The translations under genes and the position numbers were made by a program. Below are positions 43,772-54,176 of a DNA stretch of 64,000 nucleotides, piece after piece. The notes under the pieces were generated by a model. It made no database searches. It worked only from the letters and a program-made list of their open reading frames with translations, and was not told the DNA's origin. Position 1 is the first letter of the stretch; each line of letters starts with the position of its first letter. The stretch is from Cerrena zonata (Eukaryota > Basidiomycota > Agaricomycetes > Polyporales > Cerrenaceae): NCBI GenBank assembly GCA_038087015.1, contig JASBNA010000099.1:48249-112248 (forward strand), read 5' to 3'.

Positions 43772-45510
43772 TTTCATTGTACGTCTCCTCCCTGACTAAC
43801 TCCCCCTCCCACACTAACGTGCTTATAGGGACTTTATCAAGCCTGACTTTGGCCTTCCTCGGAGATCTATATGATGCTTTCTTGGCTGCGCTGTTCGATG
43901 GCGAGATTTCCTCCAATGTTTTCTCTTTTCTTGTTTCTCTCTTCCTCTAATCCTTTCTCTTGTCTTGTTTTTCATTCCCTCTCTCTTTCTGCTTCTCTTC
44001 TCATCTTTGTGCCTTATGGAAAACCCGGGTTTCGCATGCATGCATTTATGGTACCTTATGACATGGTGTAATATGTCTAGCGGACATGCACCTTGTTCTC
44101 ATTCTCATGTTCATTTTCATATTTTTCTGTCTAGCTGTCCCCTGGCGGGATTGGCCCATCCCTCGTGCGGCTGACCATACACTTCTTTCCCCTTTATTCT
44201 AGGGTTACATTCATCCATCCATCCATCCATCCAATCAATCATCTGTCGTGAGGAACACAAATTCAAAATCTAGATTTATAGGCAAGTCATTTCCCATAAT
44301 TCAGGCGGCTGTAACGCGGAATCTCAGTGATGGAGGGAGTCATGAACCCGAGAAAGTTGGAATTCTGTGTATCACCTGCCCGCTCTCGTGTTTTTTGTCC
44401 GCTCGGTCATGCTAATTCCCTTCTAAGTTTCCTAGGTCGGATGTCATCGCTACCCCACGGGTCACAGCAAGCTTGGATGGACGTAAGAAAAGGCGAGTAT
44501 CTCTTTATTTACGGTGTATGGCTTGTAGAATATCGTTGGAGAGGTTTCCATGGGTCTCGAAGATTGCATATTCTGCGAGCCATTCACCCCACTCCACCTT
44601 GCGTCTGAATAGTTGGACACTAACAAATATTCTGCCCAGGACCTTTCCTCCATCTTTGTGGCCAGCCTCTCGAGGACGAAAAAGGCGAGTGTCTGTTTTT
44701 TTTTTGCTTCTTAATGTACGAGGACGTGGCTCGCAGGACGTCTGCTACCGGAGCTCATGACTCCGAGATGTTCTGCTTACTATCCTTCTCGTTCTGTCTC
44801 AAACTTACTCCTAATGACTGACTGCTAACCAATCTTTGAGTTTTTTCTCTCGGAATATCCCTCCGACAGAATGGAAGTGGCATGTTACAAGGTCGTAAAA
44901 AGGCGAGTTTCTTTCTCCCAATCTTATTCTTTAGCAAGCGATCTGCAACATGTCTGCCAACGGAACTCATGACTCCGAGATGTCACGCATTCCCTTTCCA
45001 CTTCGCTGTCGTCCTCCGTCCATCACAATGCTAACAAGATGAAAAGTTCTAGATTCAACTGCTAAATTTTACCTCAAATTCAAGACAAATCAACTCCATC
45101 CCCCGCAAGTGTTCATATGTTCAAACTTTCAAGGCTCATTCTCGTTCCGGTTGTTTTGATGTTGGCCTATTTTTCTCTTGGTAATGTGGTTGTTTCCGGG
45201 TATGTGTCGATTGTGGGTCGTCGGTGTCGTGCGTGTGTAGTGCGTGTCGTGTGTGTCGTTGTATCTCTTCCCCCCATCACCTCCCAAGTACGCCTTGTGA
45301 TTCGTTCACAAGTGTCTCGTTTGAAACGAGCAGGATCATATTATGGACCCATATAGGCATGCTTCACAGTCGCGACCTCTTGCTCAAAAGAGGTGAAGTC
45401 ATTGCCGGGCTCCTTTGATTCCTGGGACTTGGGTTGGTACCCCTCTATACCTTGCCCTCTCTGAGGGCGCAGGAAGAGGGGAAATTTATTTTCACGCAAT
45501 ATATTGCTTA
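43772..45510 (+). ncRNA. Unit S: third, diverged multi-exon non-coding region with four GC-AG introns
   Basis: Introns 44282-44435, 44493-44639, 44685-44869 and 44903-45052. Donors are TAG|GCAAGT and AAG|GCGAGT three times; acceptors CTAG, CCAG, ACAG and CTAG; branch sites GCTAAT/CTAAC. Exons between are 57, 45 and 33 nt and unlike those in L and R. Hairpins lie at 44314-44370, 44520-44581, 44733-44776 and 44945-44988. Upstream it shares a GCGGACATGCAC...TGCGGCTGACC block with unit R and downstream a CTCCCAAGT...AGTCGCGACC block, then the palindrome variant GCTTACGTAATC. The whole architecture is conserved although most sequence is not, which argues for function. Confidence 0.6.
44212..44241. 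repeat. CATC tetranucleotide microsatellite
   Basis: Run of CATC units (CATTCATCCATCCATCCATC and following) inside the first exon of unit S. No equivalent in units L or R. Confidence 0.8.
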
Positions 45511-45839
45511 CGTAATCAGTCTGTATTGAAATACATCCCAATTTGGTAAACACCTTAGTAACCACTGTGATCGAACTTGGACATGAATTTGAACTTGAAT
45601 TGAACTTAGATGTGTATCCCGATTGCCAATGCCATTAGGTTTGTTCGGCGACTCTAACCTTCTGCTTTCAGCTATCCAAATGTGCGTCTTCATTAGAGAA
45701 TCATGATTGACTATATATGCCGACGTACTAGTAAGTGTCTGCACACATTTCAAACTTGGAGTTCCGTCATCTTGTGTCATGACATATTGCCCTGTGTCAT
45801 GACATCGCCCTGTATATATGCTACCAGATCTTTTCCATG

Positions 45840-46320
45840 GCTCTATTGACCATCTCGATAGCGAGAAATTTGCTTGTCTTGGTGTCAAAATGAGGGCAAT
45901 AGGCGTCGTTGACTCGTTGTTATCCCTGGCAATCCTCCTGACTCGGTCTAGCACGTTTATGCCTGCCTCGTTTTTGCCATTCGAAAGTCGATTCGCCCGA
46001 ATCTCAATTCGTGCTTGCTCTACAATTTCCTAATCGCAATATATGGTCAGCTCGCAAGAGAGTCGAGATCTTCTCTCTACCTATGCCGTCTCCTACGGCT
46101 GTAATCTCCGGCTTAATGTTCCTTTCCTGGCTAATCGTATATTCCAATTCATCCTCACAGGAATTTAGGAAACGAGACCGGTATCAACAGTGAAGGATCT
46201 AAGTTCTAGCTCAAGATTATCCTCAAAGATCCGAAACCCCCAGGCTATGGATCACAACGCACTCTTCGAGTTCGATGCTTGGTACCAGTACGAGTAAGGT
46301 ATTCGACTACTGGAATCTGG
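45840..46320 (+). pseudogene. Decayed DUF7770-like relic, inverted relative to 19595-20164
   Basis: Plus-strand frames, broken by frameshifts and stops, still read SIDHLDSEKFACLGVKMRAIG and, in another frame, VIPGNPPDSV, CLVFAIRKSIRPNLN and GQLARES. They match the intact gene on the minus strand (IVQTHLDDKDLACLVVKMRI, VIPGNPPDSVYHFHVSLVFA, GQLAVES). Homology continues at DNA level to about 46320, aligned with the intact gene's C-terminus. Orientation fits the inverted duplication. At least two frame changes and a stop after PPDSV make it non-functional. Confidence 0.75.
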
Positions 46321-46886
46321 GTCACAAATATGATTTCCCCTGTAAACGATACGATTGTGCCACCCTTTTCGAGTCTTAATTCTATGTCTTCTAGTCACCT
46401 ACCATGATTCTAGCAGTATTGTATACAGATTCGGAAATATAAAGATATCAGCATTCTTTCTGCTTTGATTCAATCGATAGAGATAGACTCATTCTTTCGA
46501 GCTAAATACTCAGTGGGTTGATATGCGTGTACTTACGACCATTGAAGTCATGATAATGACAGGTAATTCAATTTATATCAATGTAATAGTAATTATACCA
46601 CACGTTTCGTTCTGACTTGATATTGGGCGTCTACGGTGCTGCTTCATTCCTCTCGCCAAGTCCAACTTGAAGTACGCCATAAGGACTACTCCGACTTCCT
46701 CCCAACTTCAAGGACCGCTTCTTGTGGTATGTAACAACCTCGCGTATAACTTGCGTACTCCTGATGTAATCATATAGCTACTTCATATTGGGTTTGATAC
46801 CCAGTCATCCTTCGGACTCACACTTTACCTCACCAACTTGAATTGTGATCTGACTCTCGTCACTATCCGCCTCTTTCAACTGTATC
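46321..46886. other. Intergenic stretch
   Basis: No supported gene. Upstream region of the kelch-repeat gene. Confidence 0.4.
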
Positions 46887-48614
46887 ATGCCTAGCTCTGC
46901 ACTCAGTGCCGACTCGCCAAGAGTGGGCAATCTCAGCGACGTGCCCGAGGACAGCGTCCTATCACCCAGCCGAGGAAGCACCCGAACTACAGGCAACTCT
47001 CCATACATGCACCCATCGCTGTCAACGTCATCCTCGACTTTCAAATACCCCGCTGCGACAGCTAGCACCAGCAGTCTGGCTTCTGCCGTTGCCCGACAAC
47101 CCATGGGTCCACGGAATCCAGGCAGTATTCGTGCGGCATCTACCGCTTCACTGCATACCCTCGATCCTGGTATTGGAACACCTGTAACACCTACTGTGGG
47201 CTCTTCTGCATCATCCCCAACAGCGAGCGTCGCGAGGAAGAAGAAATCGACCAACTCGGTCAGAGACCCCAAGGGTGATCGGGCAACAGACAGGACGGAC
47301 AGAAGTGAGAGACAGGATAAACGGGATCGAACAGATAAGGGGGATGAGAAGGAGAGTGGTGCAAAGGACAAGAAAGATGGGAAAAAGGATGGGAAAAATG
47401 GAAAACCTCCTCCTGGAGAACGTACGCGAAATACACCTCAATTACCTCACTCGTACACTATCGAACCGGCAGCACCGACACTCATGTACTGGAGCAGAGC
47501 ACCTGTATTCGGTCTACAACTTCCCAAGATTCGTGCACACACTGTGACTCTCATCGACCATATCGCTTGGTTATTCGGTGGATGTGACGAGATGGGCTGC
47601 TTCAAGGAGATGTGGTGGTTTAACACCGGTAAGTAGTCATATACATGAATCCAATTGTGGTGCGTTATCAACGAGATGTAGAAACGATGGAATGGCTGCA
47701 TCCCAAGACCGTCGGAGACATCCCACCACCTTGTCGAGCCCATACAGCCACGCTCATCGATCGGCGACTGGTTGTTTTCGGTGGAGGTGAGGGAGCAGTG
47801 TACAGGAATGACGTCTTCGTTCTGGACACCCTCACCCGTTGTTGGACCAAAGCCGTGTTCCCCGAGGGAGCCCCTCAACCTCCTCCGCGACGTGCACACA
47901 CTGCAGTACTGTACAAGAACAAGGTCTGGGTATTCGGAGGAGGGAATGGTTCGCAGGCCTTAAATGATCTGTGGACATTAGACGTCAGTGTACCAGTGGA
48001 AAGAATGAAGTGGACACAACAGGCAACGAAAGGTAAGGCACCCGTCGCACGAGGGTATCATACGGCAAACCTAGTCGGGAACGTGATGGTGATCATGGGT
48101 GGGAGTGACGGCAAGGAGTGCTTCTCGGATATTTGGTGTTTAAATCTAGGTCCGTTATTTTCTTTCCCTTTCTTGGCTTCCGAAAAGTGTGGTAATGTCA
48201 TTTAGATTCATTGGTATGGAGCATGGTGAAGTTGGATGTCGTCCATCGCAGATTATCACACACAGCTACTCAAGTCGGTTCATACCTATTTATCTGGGGC
48301 GGGCATGACGGCAGCGCGTATACCCCTGATGTTCTGCTTTTCAATCTTGGTAAGCAAACAATTCTACGGATCGCGTTTATTATATTTGCATACCTAAATA
48401 TCTTCCCCCAGTCTCGTTGACCTTCGAAACCCGGACGATAGCTGGAAAGAGACCGGTACCCAGAGGATACCACGCTGCCATCCTAGCCGATAGCAGACTA
48501 TTCATCTTCGGAGGATTCAATGGAAATGAAGTCTTCGATGACGTATTTTTGTTGGACCTGGCAGGAGCCGCATACCTACCTCAAGTGACTAGTTTCAGAA
48601 TAGATGTCGAGTAA
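46887..48614 (+). CDS. Kelch-repeat beta-propeller protein
   Basis: Starts MPSSALSADSPRVGNLSD. A long low-complexity N-terminus (about 180 residues) with Ser/Thr/Pro and a Lys/Asp-rich stretch (DKKDGKKDGKNGKPPPG) is followed by at least five kelch repeats. Typical motifs are AHTVTLIDHIAWLFGGCDE, RAHTATLIDRRLVVFGGGE, RAHTAVLYKNKVWVFGGGN, GYHTANLVGNVMVIMGGSD and SHTATQVGSYLFIWGGHDG, then GYHAAILADSRLFIFGGFNG near the C-terminus. Each has the blade hallmark H-T/A ... GG. Three introns (for example GTAAGT...CGAG, joining T-D-V-E-T-M) give a continuous frame to VTSFRIDVE. Kelch propellers act as protein-interaction scaffolds; this resembles fungal tip-elongation/Ral2-type kelch proteins only in outline. 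Confidence 0.85.
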
Positions 48615-51600
48615 AGCAACCCTCTCTTTCTCTTCATGCACTTCATTATACCTTCTCATCGGTTCTGGTGGTGATCTGTTTTGACAGATATTAATTAAGT
48701 CCGCTCGGGACAAGAACTTCAACAATCCAAGTGGTTTTCACGTCCGTGTTGGATTTCTAGTTCAGGGGAAGGATGCCTGTGTTTTGACCCAACCTCTATT
48801 GCTTCAATACATTTCCTTGCTACTTGTCGTGTTTCCCTCTCCCTCGTTATGACGCTCTGCACACTACCATGCTCTCTTTCAATCCTGATACCTTTCCGAA
48901 TACTGTGTGTAAATCCCGACGTATGTACATCCGTAGTAAAATAGTCCTGTAATCATGTATACCCCCACATACCGTCGATTACCGGCTGAACACATACAAC
49001 CGAACGTCCCGTGCACTTGAAGTCACCTGCTGGAATGTCTGATATGTAAGAATACTGACTGTACATGTGTGGTAACGGTGCATGTTCTTTGCATCATATC
49101 GGGTCGCAATGGGACGTCGTCAGAAGTCCCTTCATTCCTATTTCACCCCCGCTTTATATCTCGCCGGCACACGGTGATTCACCGAGGTTCTCCACTAACC
49201 TCTTCACTTGGCGTATACTGACTATTGTTTGCCAAGCCAACGACCATCTCCCTATTGGCTGATGCTCCACCTCTGTACTGTACTACGACATGAACCCGCT
49301 GCTAACGCTTCCAAATACGGCCAGGGGACGGCTCGGCGGCCTCGATTTGAAGACTCGGTGATCACTACAGGGTGGTTTCTGTGTAACTCTCAGTTGTTGG
49401 GGGTCCGTCTGGTGTCTAGGCCTGACGAGTAACCTATCGCATGCTATAAAATTCATATCGATCGTCAACTTATCGGACCCTGGAACTTTCCTGATAGCGG
49501 TGTACACATGATGTACATTTTGTATCGGAAGTGATGAAGTCTACCATCGAAAAATATACGTCTGGATGCAACGATCATCCTGGATGCGGGTGTAGCTGGC
49601 AAGTCGATATTAAGCTTCACGAAGTAGCCTATTAATATAAGTTGAACAAGACATCCAAGGTCTGTCCAATGATCATGTCCTCGGACGGCTTCCCGTGGTA
49701 GAGTGGCTAGCTGGTGATGATCATTGGAGCACCACAAGGCTTGCATACAGGTGCATACCTACAGTACCCATGCCCATTCCATGGGTTTGGTAGGGGTACC
49801 CGTCGTCTTCCGTCGTATGATGCTCACCCTTACCTACCCTCTTTTCTCATTGGCTTGTCGATTCGGATGGCGTAGACTTATTCCATCAGTGATTCATGTA
49901 TTTAGTAGAGTTGAACAGCCTTCCTTTTTAACAGGTCGTAATGAAGGAGAGGGATCAATTTGCATAGCCGCTCTGTGACTGTCTTGGCTGATGATATGGT
50001 TTCAGAGGGATAGTGAGAACGCTTCCGTATCTGTGAAACATAAAAATACCGCAAAGAATGGAGTGCTACACCATCTTGAGGAGGAAAAATCGGTTTCGCA
50101 AGAAGACAGTATGGATATTGGATAAATTTGATTGTCAACTTCAGATGTTAGTTTGCCGACTTGAGAGTGGCAGCATGTATTTGTAAATCTTCCATTCGAT
50201 TCGGAAGCACTGAGCCGTGAAATGTCGGACGGACGAAATCCGAAGAGCCTTCGGAGACAGGGTGAGAAAGCAGAATGAGAGAGATTACAAAGGTAATACC
50301 TTTCCCCTGGAACCGAAGATATACCATGAGGTCATCGGTATATCGCTTCAAAGGAACATCATTGGGACCTGAGATTACGGCGACAGGAGGCAAGTAAATG
50401 AAATCGCCGTTCAACAGAGGCCCTTAGAAGGCCGTGTCCATCACGTATAGGTAAGGGTCCTCCCGGACATGTTTACAAGGTTTCAGGTAGGGATCAGCCT
50501 GTCAGGGATGGATCAGATTTGCGACGGGCCTGTGGTTTTGAAATTTGACCGTACTGCGATGGACGACGCATCATACATGTGGGTACGCACAAGTACGTAT
50601 CGGTTTCTGCTTGTTCTTGATGAGCTGGCTGTCAGTATTCAGTACTCAGGGACAAGAGCATAGCTACGTAGTTATTAATAGAGTCATCATGCATAATCCA
50701 GAGGGTATATGATGTACCTTGTGTTCCGAGTGCAGAGTAACCGAAGGAAAGGCGACACAGACTGGAAGTCTATAAATACTACCATACTATTCGGCACCGT
50801 AACAATTCGTAACCAGCAGAAAGCGTGTTCGTAAGGATTGACAGAAGCACACAATATCCAAATGCTTGTTGACATTTTATGTCTTGCTTCGCACCACAGA
50901 AGTTCATGAGAAAGGTTAACTTTGCTATTTTCGTCTGTGGTGTCGAGAATCGAGGGAAAGCAAGATCTGGGCTGGCAGATAGCAGGACACATTGCGCCAG
51001 GGGGGATCTATAAATAGATCAGGCCCATGATGATCGGGAAGGTGATGGTTTTCCGTAATGTGCCCTCGTAGCTTGGTACGCCCGCATAAATTCCTCGAGA
51101 ACAAGGCAAGGGTGGTCAAAGTTGATCCATAACGGAGGCATAACATCGCAATACTTATCTATGCATCTGGAACGGTATGCACGGATATATAGTGCAGACC
51201 CAGATTTGTAAAGGACCTCTCTTTCCTCGAGGGCAACAATGCAACGAAAGGATAGGCGTTTGTTGAGCCATTTGTGCCGAGCCTGCCGGTCACCAAGGCA
51301 GTATACACAAAGATCACAATCGTGATATATTCTAAACGTTGCTTTGAACCTTGTAGCAAATGCAATTGGAAAGCAAGGAGACAATGTAGGGGCTCCAACT
51401 CGTTATACAAACATTATAAGCAAGGCTTATGCTTGGCCAAGGATTTTACGAAGTGGAGTGGTCTCCAGAATATAGCAGCCAGGGACACAATCATGGTTGT
51501 TCGGTTGGGCACATAAATGGTGAATATCTCCCAGACAACGAGGTGAATTCGGGGAGGAAAGTCAGTGGGAGGGGATCACCTTAACGACGAACCAGCGCTG

Positions 51601-51976
51601 GTGTCAAGACGAATGATTGGCTGCTGGGAAGGTATTGCGGGCGTGATTGGCCCAATGTGGGATTACTCGTGGTCGTGTTGGAGGAAAACAAATAAGCGAA
51701 GGACTGTTATGGAAGAGTTGTAGTCGGAACGAGACCGAATATAAAAGCCATCATCATACCCACTTGGCGCCTTTCTCTATCTTCCTCCCTTCCCCTTTCC
51801 TCCGTGCTCGATTCGCTCTTGCTCAGGCTGTTGCCTTGTGCTGCTTAGTCCGACCCGGCGTCGTTTACACTCCTTCTCGCGCAAAGTCGCAGATTTTCTT
51901 AACGCTGTTCTAAGCATCTTCATTCTTTAATTCTTCGACTTTCTCTCCGGCCAAGCTCGTTTTTACTACATCAGAG
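48615..51976. other. 3.4-kb gene-poor region
   Basis: No convincing gene. Minus-strand frames at 50148-50414 (VAVISGPNDVPLKRYTDDLM) and 51019-51384 (CIDKYCDVMPPLWINFDHPC) look protein-like and could be exons of a decayed or poorly recognisable gene, but no start, junctions or family were found. The right end holds the promoter of the next gene. Confidence 0.35.
51740..51747 (+). promoter_or_regulatory. TATA box of the Ala-rich secreted protein gene
   Basis: TATAAAAG followed by a pyrimidine-rich leader (CCTTCCCCTTTCCTCC) and an ATG about 235 nt downstream, typical of highly expressed fungal genes. Confidence 0.55.
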
Positions 51977-53673
51977 ATGTTCTCCAAGACTGTCCTCGTC
52001 CTTTTCCTGTCCCTTGCCCTCTCTGGCTTTACGAACGCCGGTCCCGTTTTCAACAAGGATGCTTGTGTAAGTTCAAGAACTTTTGAGAGAGAAGCACTCG
52101 ATTTCAAATGTAGATCAAAATTGACATATTCTGTCATGTTTATTTTAGTCTGCTGTTGCTGCGACCGTCACTGTAACGGTTCCCGCGGCTGCCGCGACTG
52201 GTGGAACTCTCGCGACTGTTGGTGGTGGAAGAAATAACGCCGCTGGTGGTGCTGCTGCTGGTTCGTTGCAACTCATAGGAAATGTTACAAGTTTTGCTGA
52301 TCAAATGCCTTAATTAGGCAACAACAGGGGCGCAACCGCCAACGCTGGCAAGACCGCTGCTGCTAACACTGGCAAGACTGCCAACACTGGCAAGGTCGCC
52401 GCTGCGAATGCTAACGCTGGTAAGGGTGCTACTGCCAACACCGGTAAGGGTAACGCTGGCAAGACCACTACAACCTCATCGGCTGCAGCTGTAAGTTTGG
52501 TCTTCCATATCAGGTAATTTGATCACTCACATTCTGTTGATGAATAGGCCGCTGCTACTACTACTGCTGCTGCTGCTGCTGCTAACACCGGTAAAGGTGC
52601 TGCTGCTGCTGCCAACACTGGCAAGGGCAACGCCGCTGCCAACGCTGGTGGAAATGCCCAGACATCTCTCAGTAAGTTTTGTGCACATAAATTACTTGCG
52701 TTGATGACTAATATTATTTCTGCTAGCTCTTGACCCCAAGGTCATCGCTACTGGTTTCGCTAAGGATGGTCAAGATGTTCCCGCTGCTGGTCAAGTCGCA
52801 TCGGCGACATCGACCAACAACTTCATCAACTTCTGTCTCCTTCACCCTGACAAGGCTATTACCAACGGTCTTCAGGTCAAGGAGGGTTCGTGTAACCCCG
52901 CGCCCATGGGTATCATCGCCGCTCAGACCAACATTCCTTCCGCCAAATTCCAGAACCCCGCTAACTTGGCTACCGTCAAGGCTAACACCGCTTTCACCAT
53001 CTCACTCGCTCTCAAGCATCTCGAAACCGGTCACTTCACTAACGCGCAGGAGACATACTTCTCTGCTCCTCAAGTTGTCAACGCTGCTGGTGATATCCAA
53101 GGCCACTCTCACGTCGTCGTCGAACAGATTGACTCGCTCACAACGACAACCGTCCAGGACCCCACTAAGTTTGCTTTCTTCAAGGGTCTTAACGATGTGG
53201 CCAAGAACGGTGTCCTTACCGCTGATGTCACCAACGGTCTTCCTGCTGGTTCATACCGTGCTTGCACTATCAACTCCGCATCCAACCATCAACCTGCTCT
53301 CGTTGCCGTTGCTCAACACGGTTCTATCGATGACTGTGTTTACGTACGTGTCCTTTTCTGCGATATTGTTTCGAAGTCATACTGACGACTATCTTCTGTC
53401 TAACAGTGGAGTGTGACCGCTGACGGCAAGGCTGCTGGAACAGGTGCCGCCGCTGCTGCTGGAACTGCTGCAGCCGGTACTGGAAACGCCAACAACGGTG
53501 CCGCTGCCGCTGCGGCAGCAGGTACTAAGGCCGCAACTGGCAAGGGTGGTGCCGCTGCTGCTGCAGGAACAGGCAAAACTGCTACCGCTGCTACAGGCAA
53601 GACTGCAACTGCCGGCAAGGCCGCAACTGCTGGCAAAGCTGCAACTGGCAAGGGCAAACGGTGGTTTTTCTAA
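51977..53673 (+). CDS. Secreted Ala-rich fungal protein with TGK/AGK repeats
   Basis: Starts MFSKTVLVLFLSLALSGFTN, a signal peptide. Five or six short exons of low-complexity sequence follow, dominated by Ala, Asn, Thr and repeated N-T-G-K / N-A-G-K tetrapeptides. A conserved central domain of about 200 residues follows (DPKVIATGFAKDGQDVPAAG, STNNFINFCLLHPDKAITNG, SCNPAPMGIIAAQTNIPSAK, GHSHVVVEQIDSLTTTT, SYRACTINSASNHQPALVA). A final Ala/Gly/Lys-rich tail repeats A-T-G-K / A-G-K and ends KGKRWFF. The central domain matches proteins widely annotated in mushrooms (often mislabelled 'ribosomal protein S17'). Secretion and cell-wall association are inferred. Repeat units could vary in number. Confidence 0.8.
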
Positions 53674-54176
53674 ATTCCATCTGTGAACATTTTCCCTTTC
53701 CTCGCTTCATTATAGATTGGTAAAGCTCCTCGCGCATCCACGCCCGCGCGCATCTGTATCATTATTTTGTAGGCGGACTGTCATCTGCATCTTGTCTGTT
53801 CTTTGTCCTCTCTCCTCGCACAAGTCTTTTTCCATCTCTGTTTTCGAGCTTATGATATCCACCCTGATCAGTCTTCGTCGGCCTTTCCCCCCTTTTTCTA
53901 TTTACTTTGCAGCACGCTTCGACGTGTGCGACGCCTATCTTGTAGTACCTAGTGTATTACGTTACGATTTCTTAGTAGCAGAGCGAAATCACAATGGAGT
54001 TCCCGTTGGAAAATGAATCTTAGAGGTGTGATCTTCGTGAATTTGGAGACGTTTGGTGTCCCTGTCCTAGATCTGTATTCCGTCAGTGAGTGTTTGAGAG
54101 GGGTCGAGCTGTGAACAGCTTGAATTTGATTACATGACACATTTGGACAAGTCTTGCACTCTAACTTCAAACCACC
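53674..54176. other. Intergenic stretch
   Basis: 3' UTR of the Ala-rich gene and upstream region of TRAPPC5. Nothing else recognised. Confidence 0.4.

Noticed and set aside
19600..46320. The inverted arms as terminal repeats of a giant transposon
   Set aside because: No transposase, no target-site duplication and unequal arms; the arms contain expressed-looking genes rather than transposon ends, so a segmental duplication fits better.
46805..47371. 188-aa minus-strand ORF
   Set aside because: Lies antisense to the low-complexity N-terminus of the kelch gene; composition is that of a shadow frame.
53400..53657. Ala/Pro/Val-rich minus-strand ORF
   Set aside because: Antisense reading of the Ala/Gly/Lys repeat tail of the secreted protein.
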